25,061 nt of DNA from Candidatus Ozemobacteraceae bacterium. GTDB lineage: Bacteria; Muiribacteriota; Ozemobacteria; Ozemobacterales; Ozemobacteraceae. A program made the translations under genes and the position numbers. Positions 1 to 9,300 of this stretch are shown here, one piece after another. Each line of letters opens with the position of its first letter. Position 1 is the stretch's first letter. The notes beneath the pieces were generated by a model. It searched no databases and had not been told where the DNA came from. It was given only the letters and a program-made list of their open reading frames with translations. The DNA lies in NCBI GenBank assembly GCA_035373905.1, contig DAOSOK010000054.1, forward strand, positions 1 through 25,061, written 5' to 3'.

Positions 1-1664
1 GGGTCGAACCGCAGGGTGTTCAGCCCCGCCTGGGTCAGCAGGGCCCGTCGGTCGAGGCGGCCGAGCGCGGCCGATTCCGCACCGAGCCGCTGGGCGACGC
101 CGGGATACCTGAACACGTCATCGGCCCGGAAGGGCGCGGCGCAGAGGTCCTCGAGATAACTGACCAATCGCCCTCCCTGCTCGTCGCCAAGCATCAGCGC
201 ATCGGCCGAAACGCCGCCCGGCGCCTCAGGGTCGATGGCCGGTCCGAGCCCCGTCGCGATCAGCGCCGTTCCCGACGAAGGCGGCCCGGGAAAGCGCATC
301 GGAAGTTCGTAGGGCGGATCGAAATACGAGGCGGAATCCGCGTTCGCCGTCCGGTAGATCCAGATGTCGGCCGCTCCCGAGTCGACCACCGGCACGCCGT
401 TCGCCAGGAACTCCTCGAGCGTCGTCGCGGCAAGCAGCCCTTCCTCCGGCTCGGCGGAAATCGAGTTGAGGCCCTGGACGTGGATGCTGCGGCAAGCAGG
501 AAGACAGCCTTCGACCGGGTCCTCGGGCTTAGCTGGCACCTCGCGCATCTCACAATGGCGGAGCATCCCGGCCAGGATCGACCCGGGCGGTTCGTCGAGC
601 GCCCCTTCACGCAGAATCAGCTTCGCATACCGTTCTCCGGCGGCATACAGGAACACCCAGGCCGAGGTTTCGACGACAGCCGCGCGGCCGCCCGGCGCGG
701 ACAACCATTCCGAAAACTCCCCGTCACCGCAGGTGACAAGGTCGAGACGGGCACCGTCTGGGAGAATCCGGCCGAGACCGAAACCGTGAACGACCGTCCG
801 GGCCAGATGGATGGCCCGCGGAAGCGTGAGTTCCCGTCCCGCCGTTTTGACATATATATTATACGGTATATCTGATGTCGGCGGGTTCGGTTGGAATGCG
901 AGGCGACGCTCGAGCGACATCTGCCGGATCATCCGGCGTGCCAGGAGAAGCGTGCGGTCGATCGCCAGGCCGAGGTTTTCGACATGGTCTCCGAAGTCTC
1001 CCCGATCGGTGACGGCCCGAAGGCTGATGAAGCCGGTTCCGGTCTCCCCGAAAATCCTGGCAAGGTGGTAATCCTCCATCTCGAGCATTTCGGCATCCGG
1101 ATACAGCGAGCGCAGGCGCTCCCGATCCTCCGACGAGCCTACGAATTTCCGCACTGTCAGCGTCGTCGCCCCCCTGACCCTGACATGGTGCGGGGCCGCC
1201 CGCAGGAGCGCGTCATATGCTGGAATCCGGGGAATCTCGATGCTCGCGCCTTCGAAAATCGCCCGTTGCGTCACGAGCACATCCCCCGTGCGAAGATCCT
1301 CGGTAAAAGCCATACAGGAACCGAGTGAAATGACGAAGACAGGTTTATATACTGCAAAATATTTTTTTACGACCCGCGAGAGCAGATCTGGATCGTCGCC
1401 GTACGGCAGGCGAAGAAGCGTCACCTCATGCTCGTCGAGCGTGCCGTAAAAGACGGGCGACCGTGAACCGGCCAGGGGCTTCTCGCCCCGGACGCTCATG
1501 CGGCTTAGGATGGCCTTCTTCTCCATGCGGTCGAAACACACGAGATGGACCGGTCCCTCTGTTTCATCCCCTCGTGGCCGCAGGCCGATGGCAAAAGGGG
1601 AATGAGCCGGACCCTCGCCCCGGATTCCCTGGCCGTGCACGGTGACCGGCCCGCTGAGCTTCAT
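1..1664 (-). CDS. Nucleoside phosphorylase/MTAN-superfamily protein with long unknown C-terminal region (3' end off window)
   Basis: An uninterrupted frame of 554 codons runs from the ATG at 1664 to the window edge, so the C-terminus is missing. Residues about 40-250 resemble MTA/SAH nucleosidase and PNP/UDP phosphorylases. A GTLDEHEVTLL strand is followed by KPVFVISLGSCMAF and TGDVLV (about 107-131), an EMLEMEDY segment (E195/E197) where these enzymes bind the ribose, and LRAVTDRGD with D220 where they have the catalytic Asp. The expected role is glycosidic-bond cleavage or phosphorolysis of a nucleoside, but the usual glycine-rich GSAGG loop is altered to GSCMA, so activity is uncertain. 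The remaining 290 or more residues match nothing I recognise. The ATG overlaps the upstream stop (ATGA), with GAGG 7 nt before it. It is the last visible gene of a four-gene operon. Two coding stretches (about 850-880 and 1340-1372) are strikingly AT-rich. Confidence 0.75.
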   Translation of the reverse strand, partial: MKLSGPVTVHGQGIRGEGPAHSPFAIGLRPRGDETEGPVHLVCFDRMEKKAILSRMSVRGEKPLAGSRSPVFYGTLDEHEVTLLRLPYGDDPDLLSRVVKKYFAVYKPVFVISLGSCMAFTEDLRTGDVLVTQRAIFEGASIEIPRIPAYDALLRAAPHHVRVRGATTLTVRKFVGSSEDRERLRSLYPDAEMLEMEDYHLARIFGETGTGFISLRAVTDRGDFGDHVENLGLAIDRTLLLARRMIRQMSLERRLAFQPNPPTSDIPYNIYVKTAGRELTLPRAIHLARTVVHGFGLGRILPDGARLDLVTCGDGEFSEWLSAPGGRAAVVETSAWVFLYAAGERYAKLILREGALDEPPGSILAGMLRHCEMREVPAKPEDPVEGCLPACRSIHVQGLNSISAEPEEGLLAATTLEEFLANGVPVVDSGAADIWIYRTANADSASYFDPPYELPMRFPGPPSSGTALIATGLGPAIDPEAPGGVSADALMLGDEQGGRLVSYLEDLCAAPFRADDVFRYPGVAQRLGAESAALGRLDRRALLTQAGLNTLRFD

Positions 1665-2530
1665 CGCTCGGCCTCAGTCAGGGCGTCGAAGCCAAATATA
1701 CCAAACGATACAGCCAAACTCGCGATGACGTGCGCCCCTTCCGTATCCGAGGCCATGCCGGAAAACAGGCTGCGGACCGTCTCTCGTCCCAGGCCGGGCG
1801 AGCCGTCCCGGATGACGATTGGATCGGTCAGAATCGCCGCGGTCGTGGCGAGAACGACGAGGTTCCCGGTCACGGAAGCTGGACTGTTCTTCAGGACGAG
1901 CGACGTCACGGCGGCGGCGTCCCACCTGCCGTCGAGCACGCCTCTGACGCAGGTTTCATGGTTGCCCGCCCAGGAAATCGAACGGAAAAACCGGAGAGGT
2001 TCGATTCCCCGCTCCACGAACACGCGATTCGGATACAGGAAACCGCTCTTCGAGCCGCGATCGACATAGGCGAAACTGCCAGAGGCCAAACCTGCCAGGT
2101 CCGTCACGCCCGATGCGCGCCTCGCGACGATGAGCCCCTGGTAGCTTCCCGAACGGGTCCGCGGGCGGCAAACGGGAATCATGACTCCCTGTGCCCCCAC
2201 CTGCCTTGAACGAGGTGAAAACCAGCCGATGTCGATTCGTCGCTGCCTGACGAGTCGCTCGAGATCGGCGTAATCCGCGACGAGCTGGATCCGAACGTCC
2301 CGGCCCAGCTTCGCGGCTAGATATCCCGTCAGGGGCGCCAGGGCTTTCTCGAGCTCGCCGCGCTCGAGGAAGGGAAAGACGCCGAACTGCACGGGAAGCC
2401 GCTCGTCGACCTCGAGACGAAGCCCGTTTGTGCCGTCGCCTTCTCCACACCCCGTGGCGAGCGCCAGCATGAGACCGAACGCGACCGAGGCCGCGAGTCT
2501 TCCGAACCTGTGCATCAATCCGTTTGTCAT
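1661..2530 (-). CDS. PhnD-type phosphate/phosphite/phosphonate-binding lipoprotein
   Basis: The 289-residue protein has a basic N-terminus, a hydrophobic stretch and LATGC with Cys28 as the probable lipidated residue, so it should sit on the outside of a membrane. The mature part follows the PhnD/PBP2 pattern: VQFGVFPFLERGELEKALAPL, a KLGRDVRIQLVADYADLERLV segment and a DIGWFSP segment. It continues with DLAGLASGSFAYVDRGSKSGFLYP, which is typical of phosphonate-binding periplasmic proteins. No ABC permease or ATPase is encoded next to it, so it may act as a ligand-binding subunit for a sensor or a different transporter rather than for a classical importer. The start at 2530 overlaps the stop of the HEAT-repeat transporter gene (ATGA). 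There is no good Shine-Dalgarno sequence, which suggests translational coupling. An in-frame ATG at 2515 is an alternative. Ligand identity is not visible. Confidence 0.8.
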   Translation of the reverse strand: MTNGLMHRFGRLAASVAFGLMLALATGCGEGDGTNGLRLEVDERLPVQFGVFPFLERGELEKALAPLTGYLAAKLGRDVRIQLVADYADLERLVRQRRIDIGWFSPRSRQVGAQGVMIPVCRPRTRSGSYQGLIVARRASGVTDLAGLASGSFAYVDRGSKSGFLYPNRVFVERGIEPLRFFRSISWAGNHETCVRGVLDGRWDAAAVTSLVLKNSPASVTGNLVVLATTAAILTDPIVIRDGSPGLGRETVRSLFSGMASDTEGAHVIASLAVSFGIFGFDALTEAER

Positions 2531-5160
2531 GGGTGTCCGGTGATTTTACCAGATGTCGGGAAGGCCGAGGTGACCGTTTTCATCAGCCGTCTGAGCCGGC
2601 CCGCCACTTCCGTGCCGAGCTGAAGATCGAGAAATTCCCAGGAAAGCGACGCGACGAACCGATCACCGCGCAGTGCCCGCTCGAGCGCATCGACGATACC
2701 GGCCGGGTCGGATGCCCTGGCGGAAGCCGCCGTGATGGCCAGTCTCAGCCGCAGATCGGATTCAACCGACCGCACCGGCGTTTCGGAGATATCCAGCTCG
2801 ATGCGCTCGAGCAGGGGAACCAGCAACGTTCCGATCCTGTCGTGAGCGCCGTGTTCCCGCATCAGCCGCAGAAGCAGGGTCACGTCAGCCAGGTCCTGAA
2901 CGGCAAGCCCCTGAATCTCCGGGGCAACCCGCTCCGCAATCCACACGACGGCGCTTCCATCCTGACCGAAGCCATGAGTGATGAGCCGCCGGACGTCGGG
3001 CGAACCGACCGTTTCTATCGCTTCGGCGAGCGCGGCGCGCAGACCGTCCGGTTCGACTTGCAGAGCGCGGATCAGAAGATAAATCCTGGAATCATGCCGC
3101 CATGTTCCCAACCGACTCACGACCTGGGCACGCTCGGCCGGGTCGAGGGTTTCGACGACTTGGGAAATGCCTCTGCAGGTCAGCATCTCTATGGCCTGGG
3201 CAGCCGCCTCGGCTTCCGGAGCAAGATGTTTCGGAAGCGTTTCGGCCGCCGTTTTCAGCACCTGGCCGGTCTCAGGCAGGGGAAGCCGCCGCAGGGCGGC
3301 GATCGCCTGGCCAGCGACACGCTCGTCCGGGTCCGAGAGGCCGGATGTCAGCTCGTCGAAGAATGACTCGTGCTGGAGACGCCCGAGAACCGCGATTGCG
3401 GCAGCACGTTTAATGGGGTCCGCAGAACGACTCATACCGGACAGCGAGCGAAGACCGGTTTCGATATCGCCGGCGTCGCCGCTCAGGCGGATGAGTCCTT
3501 CGGCGGCGGCCGCACGGACACGGTGATGCGGGTGATCGAGGCAGGTGCGGATCCAGGGCAGAAACGCCCGGTCCGCGTCGATGTCGGCCAGACCTTCGAG
3601 CAGGTTCGAGAGAACGCGTGGATCGGTTTCTCCGGCGGCGAGTAGGTCCGCGCCGACCCAGCGGGAAACGACCCCGTCACCCGAAAGGAGCCGCCGTACG
3701 ACGCCGGCGCGGACGGTCGGCGACGCCTCTGCCCGAAGGAGCTCGACGAGGGGTTGCTGCCAGGCGGCACGAGGAATGCCGTCGAGGAGGTCCAGTGCCG
3801 CGAGTCGTTCCTCTTCTGTTCCGCGAAGCAGGGTCTCGAGCCTCTGGAGTCGTTCGGCCGGCGAGAGGGCTCGCAGCGACTCGATCGCCATCAGCCGCCC
3901 GCCGCGCCCCGATGCCGCGGCCTCGCCGTCCAAGATGCGTCCGATAGCCGCTTCCCATGCCCATTCGAGTGGAAGGATTGAAGCGGTCATCAGGCCAAGG
4001 ACTAGCGCGAGACTCCCGAACGCGATTCCCGGAGCGAGACTGGTCTGGACGGCCATCAGCAGGAGGGCGGAAGCCATCGAGCCGGCCGAGGCACAGATGC
4101 CGATCGTGCTCAGCGCCTTCAGGCGCGGTTTTGCGGGCAGAACGCCGACGATGAGCGACATCGCCGAATGGTGGAAGGATTTGGCAAGCCAGGTGAAGAG
4201 AAACTGCGTTGCCAGGACGGTGGAGATCGCCCCGCCCGTCGAGGCGAGGGCGGCGAGGCCGACCGTTACCGGCAAAAATGCGAGAATGCGTGTCAGCCGC
4301 ACGGACTTCATGACAAAGCCGGCGACAGCCATCTGCGTCAGCAGAACCAGCGCATCGGTGCAGGCCGTGAACGTCGCGATGAACGAGGCGAGCCGCTCGG
4401 GGGTATCGCAAGCCGTCGTGATCGCCCGCGAATACTGATAGTCGAGCCAGTATTTCGACAGGGTGAAGAGCAGGGCCAGGGCGGCAAGCCTATTCGCGAA
4501 GGAGCCACCGACGTCCGGGCCGGGAGGTGCGGATTCGGCTCCGGATGGCTCTGCAGGCGGCACCGGCGAGGCCGGAGAGACTGATTCCGAGCGTTCCCTG
4601 AAACGGCCCCGGACAAGCCCGAACAGCGCGGCGGCGCCCGCGAAGGCGAAAACGTCGGCCGCCATCACGGTCGGCAGGCTCGCGACCGAGAGAGCGAGAC
4701 GCATCACGACGCCACTCAGGATGAAGCTGAGACTGCCGCAGCCGTTGATGAACGGCAGATATCGCTTGCCCTCGTCGAGCGGCAGCACCTCGTTCAGCCA
4801 GTGTGTGAAGAACTGGTTGAAAAACAGCTCGTACACCATGACGGCAAGCAGAAATCCCGTGTCGAGCCAGGCCGAATCGCCGACCGGCGCAAACAGGCGC
4901 ACGAAGGCTATGGCGAAGAAGGCGGCCGAGAGTCGCTGCAGGTAGGTTCCCGACGAGCCGGTGAGATGCCGCACGGCGCCCGCCTGGAGGGAGATGTAGA
5001 CGACGTTCATCACCGCGTAGACGTACGGCAGGCCCGTCACGCCGGCGGTCTTGAAGAACAGCGTCTGGCCGGCGATGAAGAAGACGTTGACCGCCGCGCG
5101 GAGAAGCAGGCTGAACAGCCCTATCATCAGCACCCCGGCAGGCGGAAGCAGGCCGCTCAT
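2527..5160 (-). CDS. Nucleotide-transporter (NTT)/MFS-like membrane protein fused to HEAT repeats
   Basis: The protein has 877 residues. The first 430 or so contain about a dozen hydrophobic segments in two groups, split by a Pro/Ser-rich charged linker near 205-235, as in the major-facilitator fold. The second half is made of repeated helical pairs such as RVRAAAAEGLIRL, PIKRAAAIAVLGRL and DERVAGQAIAALRRL, which are HEAT/PBS-lyase-type repeats that usually bind proteins. From family knowledge, MFS-fold ATP/ADP-type nucleotide carriers with C-terminal HEAT repeats occur in free-living bacteria. Substrate and direction here are unknown. I chose the ATG at 5160 because it overlaps the upstream stop (ATGA), like the other junctions of this operon. 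A longer in-frame start at 5208 lacks a ribosome-binding site and would sit inside the upstream gene. A general MFS permease assignment remains possible. Confidence 0.75.
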   Translation of the reverse strand: MSGLLPPAGVLMIGLFSLLLRAAVNVFFIAGQTLFFKTAGVTGLPYVYAVMNVVYISLQAGAVRHLTGSSGTYLQRLSAAFFAIAFVRLFAPVGDSAWLDTGFLLAVMVYELFFNQFFTHWLNEVLPLDEGKRYLPFINGCGSLSFILSGVVMRLALSVASLPTVMAADVFAFAGAAALFGLVRGRFRERSESVSPASPVPPAEPSGAESAPPGPDVGGSFANRLAALALLFTLSKYWLDYQYSRAITTACDTPERLASFIATFTACTDALVLLTQMAVAGFVMKSVRLTRILAFLPVTVGLAALASTGGAISTVLATQFLFTWLAKSFHHSAMSLIVGVLPAKPRLKALSTIGICASAGSMASALLLMAVQTSLAPGIAFGSLALVLGLMTASILPLEWAWEAAIGRILDGEAAASGRGGRLMAIESLRALSPAERLQRLETLLRGTEEERLAALDLLDGIPRAAWQQPLVELLRAEASPTVRAGVVRRLLSGDGVVSRWVGADLLAAGETDPRVLSNLLEGLADIDADRAFLPWIRTCLDHPHHRVRAAAAEGLIRLSGDAGDIETGLRSLSGMSRSADPIKRAAAIAVLGRLQHESFFDELTSGLSDPDERVAGQAIAALRRLPLPETGQVLKTAAETLPKHLAPEAEAAAQAIEMLTCRGISQVVETLDPAERAQVVSRLGTWRHDSRIYLLIRALQVEPDGLRAALAEAIETVGSPDVRRLITHGFGQDGSAVVWIAERVAPEIQGLAVQDLADVTLLLRLMREHGAHDRIGTLLVPLLERIELDISETPVRSVESDLRLRLAITAASARASDPAGIVDALERALRGDRFVASLSWEFLDLQLGTEVAGRLRRLMKTVTSAFPTSGKITGHP

Positions 5161-6245
5161 TTCTTCGGGTCGGCCGGCGACTTCGGCTCGTTTCGTATAC
5201 GCTCCCATATAGAACCGATCAGGATCTTCTTCTGCAGCACGGCGGCGAGCGCGTTGAGCCCCTTCCCCGCCTCGTCGAGCTCGTCGCCGGTGCCGATCTC
5301 GACCCGGTGCGAGAACTCGCCGTCGCGCAGCTTCGCCAGCCCCCCGATCAGCGCCGAGATCGGGCTCGTGACCGATGCCGCGACCCAGCCGCCGGCAACA
5401 ACCGCCATCACGACCGCGAGCAGCAGCACGAGACCGAAGTTCGCCCGAAGCGTGCCGATCAGCCGGAATGCGTCGGACGCCGGAGTTCCGGCCGCCACCC
5501 AGCCGTTGAGGGCCGGACGCCAGGTGAGTGAAACGATATCGTTTTGTTCACCGTATTTCAGGGGCATCGTATAGGTCGTTTCGGTGAGGCTGTCAGCGCA
5601 CGCCACGAGAGAGGCCGGCAGCACGAACCGCCGCGCCCCGATCGGAAGCCCCGCGCCGCGCCGCGCCGTGATCTCGCCGGTTCTCGCGAGCAGGCAGACA
5701 TACTCGTTCTCCGGCACAGAAAGGGTGTCGAGAATGTCCTGGATATCCGGCCCCGACAGGGTGCCGCGCGCCACGAGCGTCCCGATGCGAACCCCGTCGT
5801 CCGTGAACGAGTTCACAGGAACCTGCATCAGCAACGTGCCTGTCGCAGACAGCATGCTCAGCCTTTCGCCGCGGCGCCAGAGGGTCTCGCGTTCATCCCG
5901 GTTGAACGAGGCCCGCACTGTCGACGACGCATCGGCCACCGCCGCGCCTCGAAAGAAGGGTTCTTCCCCGACGAACTCGGCCAGTGCCGAGCACACCCGC
6001 TCGGGATCGAGGCTCTGCACATCCGGCTGTCGGGCCAGCGTTTCGAGCCGTGCCCGCTGCGCTCCGATGTACAACTCGACCCCCGAGGTCACCCCCCGCA
6101 GGATCGCCTGGTGCAGCGCCACCGCGTCGTCCCGCACCGACCGTTCGACCAGCCGCCATGTAACCGCCCCGAACAGCACCAGCGGCCCCAGCACCGCCAG
6201 CAGCAGCGCCCCAACGACCTTCGTCCGAAACTTCCACGCACTCAT
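5157..6245 (-). CDS. Transmembrane extracytoplasmic sensor with HAMP domain and no output domain
   Basis: The protein has 362 residues. A membrane segment at about 9-31 is followed by an extracytoplasmic region of about 235 residues (about 32-267) with the look of a Cache-like sensor. A second membrane segment lies at about 268-291, followed by a HAMP domain (about 290-343, containing TSPISALIGGLAKLRDGEF and GDELDEAGKGLNAL). The chain ends about 20 residues later, without a histidine kinase, cyclase, GGDEF or chemoreceptor signalling domain. Whether the HAMP helix talks to a partner, perhaps the next gene's HEAT repeats, is inference. The start at 6245 was chosen because it places the hydrophobic segment at the N-terminus; the longer frame to 6374 would overlap the divergent gene. 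It is the first gene of the four-gene operon and shares a 4-bp overlap with the next. Confidence 0.72.
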   Translation of the reverse strand: MSAWKFRTKVVGALLLAVLGPLVLFGAVTWRLVERSVRDDAVALHQAILRGVTSGVELYIGAQRARLETLARQPDVQSLDPERVCSALAEFVGEEPFFRGAAVADASSTVRASFNRDERETLWRRGERLSMLSATGTLLMQVPVNSFTDDGVRIGTLVARGTLSGPDIQDILDTLSVPENEYVCLLARTGEITARRGAGLPIGARRFVLPASLVACADSLTETTYTMPLKYGEQNDIVSLTWRPALNGWVAAGTPASDAFRLIGTLRANFGLVLLLAVVMAVVAGGWVAASVTSPISALIGGLAKLRDGEFSHRVEIGTGDELDEAGKGLNALAAVLQKKILIGSIWERIRNEPKSPADPKK

Positions 6246-6252
6246 GCCGCAC

Positions 6253-6280
6253 AGTGTACACCAACTCAGGCAACCTGCAA
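6253..6280 (-). promoter_or_regulatory. Candidate sigma-70-type promoter for the left operon
   Basis: On the minus strand TTGCAG (6275-6280) is separated by 16 nt from TACACT (6253-6258). The start codon at 6245 follows only 7 nt after the -10 box, so this promoter would give an almost leaderless transcript, in line with the lack of a Shine-Dalgarno sequence there. It could be a chance match. Confidence 0.3.
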
Positions 6281-6350
6281 CTCTCTTCTGGTGGATCCCG
6301 GCAGAAAAACAGGCTAGTATACGGGTGACATGCACACACACGAGGAGCGA

Positions 6351-6355
6351 GAGGA
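6351..6355 (+). promoter_or_regulatory. Ribosome-binding site that fixes the start of the LplT-Aas gene
   Basis: GAGGA lies 7 nt before the ATG at 6363. The earlier in-frame ATG at 6330 has no comparable purine box, so the 6363 start is preferred. Confidence 0.65.
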
Positions 6356-6362
6356 ATTCGAT

Positions 6363-9300
6363 ATGAGCGATCATCAGACAGTCGTCCCGACACCATCAAC
6401 CTCATCCCCGCTCACTGGGCTGTTGCTGGCGGAGTTTCTGGGGGCGTTCAACGACCACGCGTGGAAGATGGTCGTGGCGCTGTTGTCGATCCGTGCAGCG
6501 ACGGCAGGGCTCGCGCCGGGATCGGCGGCGTTCGAGACGGCGTCGCAGTCGCAGGCGACGATCGCGTTCGTGGTGTACACCCTTCCGCTTGCCGTCTTCT
6601 CACTGCCGGCAGGCCCGATCGCCGACCGGTTCAGCAAGCGGACGGTCATCGTCTGGCTGAAGCTGTTCGAAGTCCTAGTGCTGCTCGGCGGCACGGTCTC
6701 CCTTGCCATGGGCGGGTCGATCTGGCCGCTGTTCGCGGCGCTCGGCCTCATGTCGTTCCAGTCGGCGCTGTACAGCCCGTCGAAATACGGCATCATCCCA
6801 GAGCTCGTACCGCACGAGAAGCTGGCCCATGCGAACGGTCTCCTCGAGATGTGGACGTTTCTCGCGATCATCGTAGGTACGGCACTCGGCGGTTTCCTGC
6901 TCGACGCGTCCGGCAGCAGCCCTTGGATCGCCGGTGCCGTGCTGACGTTGTGCGCGACCGGGGGCTGGTTCGCCTCGATGAGCATTCCGAAGGTTCAGCC
7001 GGCAACGCTGGAATCGGTCGGCGTGGTCGAGTCGGTGCGCGACGCCTGGTCGATCCTCTCCGGTGACCGTGTCCTGCGCCTCTCGGTGATGGGATCGATT
7101 CTGTTCTGGGGCATCGTCAGCCTGCTCGGGCAGGACATCCTCGTCTATGCGAAAGGCATCACGGCCGGAAGCTCCAATTCCGACACGCTCTCTGGGCTGC
7201 CAATGGCGCTCTACGGCATCGGCGTCGCCGCCGGCAGCATGCTCGCCGCGCGACTTTCCGGCCCCAAAGTAGAATACGGCCTGATACCGCTCGGCTCGGT
7301 CGGCATCGCCGCCTTCACCGTATTGTTCGGCCTTTTCGGCCCTGGCATCGCCGGAACCCTGCTCGTCATGGCGATTCTCGGCGTCTCCAGCGGCCTCATC
7401 CTGGTGCCGCTCGACTCGATCATGCAGTGGCGCTCACCCGCCCACCGGCGCGGTGCCGTCATCGCCCTCGCCAATGTGTTCATCTTCGGCGGCACGGTCG
7501 CCGGCTCGCTCGGCGCGGGTCTGCTAGCCAATACCGGCTTCGACGCCCGCGAGATCATCCTCTGCACGGCCCTGCTGACGACGGGCGGCACGCTCTGGGC
7601 CTTGTGGCTCCTGCCCGACTTTCTGCTCCGGCTCGTCATCGTTATAACGACAAATATATTTTACCGGCTCACCATCGTCGGCAGCGTCAACGTTCCCCGG
7701 GAGGGCGGCGCCCTGCTCGTCTCGAACCACGTCTCGTTCATCGACGGCTTCCTGGTGATCGCCTCGACCGACCGGCCAGTCCGCTTCATCGTCGACGAGA
7801 TATATTACAACCACTGGCTCCTGAACCCGTTCATGCGCGCCCTCCACGTCATCCCGGTCTCGGGCACCGGCGGCCTCCGGGTCGTCCTCAAGGCCCTCCG
7901 AGACGCCGGCACCTCCCTCGACGAGGGCGAACTGGTCTGCATCTTCCCCGAGGGCGAAGTGACGCGCACCGGCATGATGCTCCCCTTCCGGCGCGGCCTC
8001 GAGCGCATCATCAAGGGCCGCACGGCGCCCATCATCCCGATCCACCTCGACCGCGTCTGGGGAAGCGTTTACAGCCGCTCGGGCGGGCGGTTCCTCACCA
8101 AGATCCCCGAACGTTACCCCCACCCCATCACCGTAGCCTTCGGCACGCCGCTTCCCGCCGAGACCCGTGTCGCCCAGGTCCGTCAGATAGTCATGGAAAT
8201 GGGCACCGCGGCCTGGGAACACCGCCGCGAAGACGCCCGTCCCCTCCATCACTACGCGATCCGCACCCTCCGGACACGCCCCTGGAGGTTCGCCGCCGGC
8301 GACATCAACACCTGGCACACCTCCCGCATCGAGGCCCTTGCCTCGATCATCGCCCTGTCGCGCGCCCTGCGCCCGCACTGGGAAGGCCAGAAGAACGTCG
8401 GTCTGCTCCTGCCGACCACACCGGCAGGCGCCTGGACGAACGTCGCCGCGGCGCTGGGCGGCCGTGTGAGCGTCAACCTGAACTGGACTGCCGGCCCGAC
8501 AGGAATGGCCTCCGCGGCCCGCCAGGCAGGCCTCAAAACGGTCCTGACGAGCCGCGCCTTCCTCGAAAAAGCCGCGATCGACCTCCCCGATACGGTTCAG
8601 CCGCTGTATCTCGAGGATATCGCCGCGGACATCACTCGGTTCGACCGGCTGTCCGCGCTCGCGCTCGCCCTGACCGCCCCGATACGGCTTCTCGAACGCA
8701 TCGCCGGCGCCGAACGCACGCCCGACGTCGACGAGACGGCGACGATCATCTTCAGCAGCGGCAGCACCGGCGAGCCGAAAGGCGTCATGCTCAGCCACTG
8801 GAACATCGGCAGCAACGTCGACGGTGTCGCCCAGGTGCTCACGGTCGACAGCTCCGACACGCTTCTCGGCGTCCTGCCCCTCTTCCACTCGTTCGGAACG
8901 ATGTCGATGTGGTTCGCCCTCCGCACCGGGATCGGCCTCGTCTTCCACCCGAACCCCCTCGACTCGGTCGCGATCGGCGGCCTCGTCGAGAAGTTCGGCG
9001 CGACGATGTTGATCGCGACGCCGACATTCCTTCAGATATATATGAGACGGTGTACACCTGGCCAACTCGGTTCCCTTCGCATCGTTCTCACCGGCGCCGA
9101 GCGGCTTCCAGACAAGGTCGCGAACGCCTTCGAGGAAAAGTTCGGCATCCGGCCGATCGAGGGCTACGGCGCGACCGAGTGCGCCCCGGCGATCACGGTC
9201 AGCACGCTCGACTTCCGCGGCCGCGGCATCTACCAGTTCGGCTCGCGGCGCGGCTTCGTCGGGCACCCCGTTCCCGGGCTATCGATCCGGGTCGTCGACC

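Noticed and set aside
2524..3366. 280-codon frame on the plus strand
   Set aside because: It is antisense to the HEAT repeats, with no family resemblance and no ribosome-binding site.
2530..6374. Longer starts at 5208 and 6374 for the two upstream operon genes
   Set aside because: They overlap neighbouring genes extensively and lack ribosome-binding sites, while the chosen starts give ATGA coupling or an N-terminal membrane segment.
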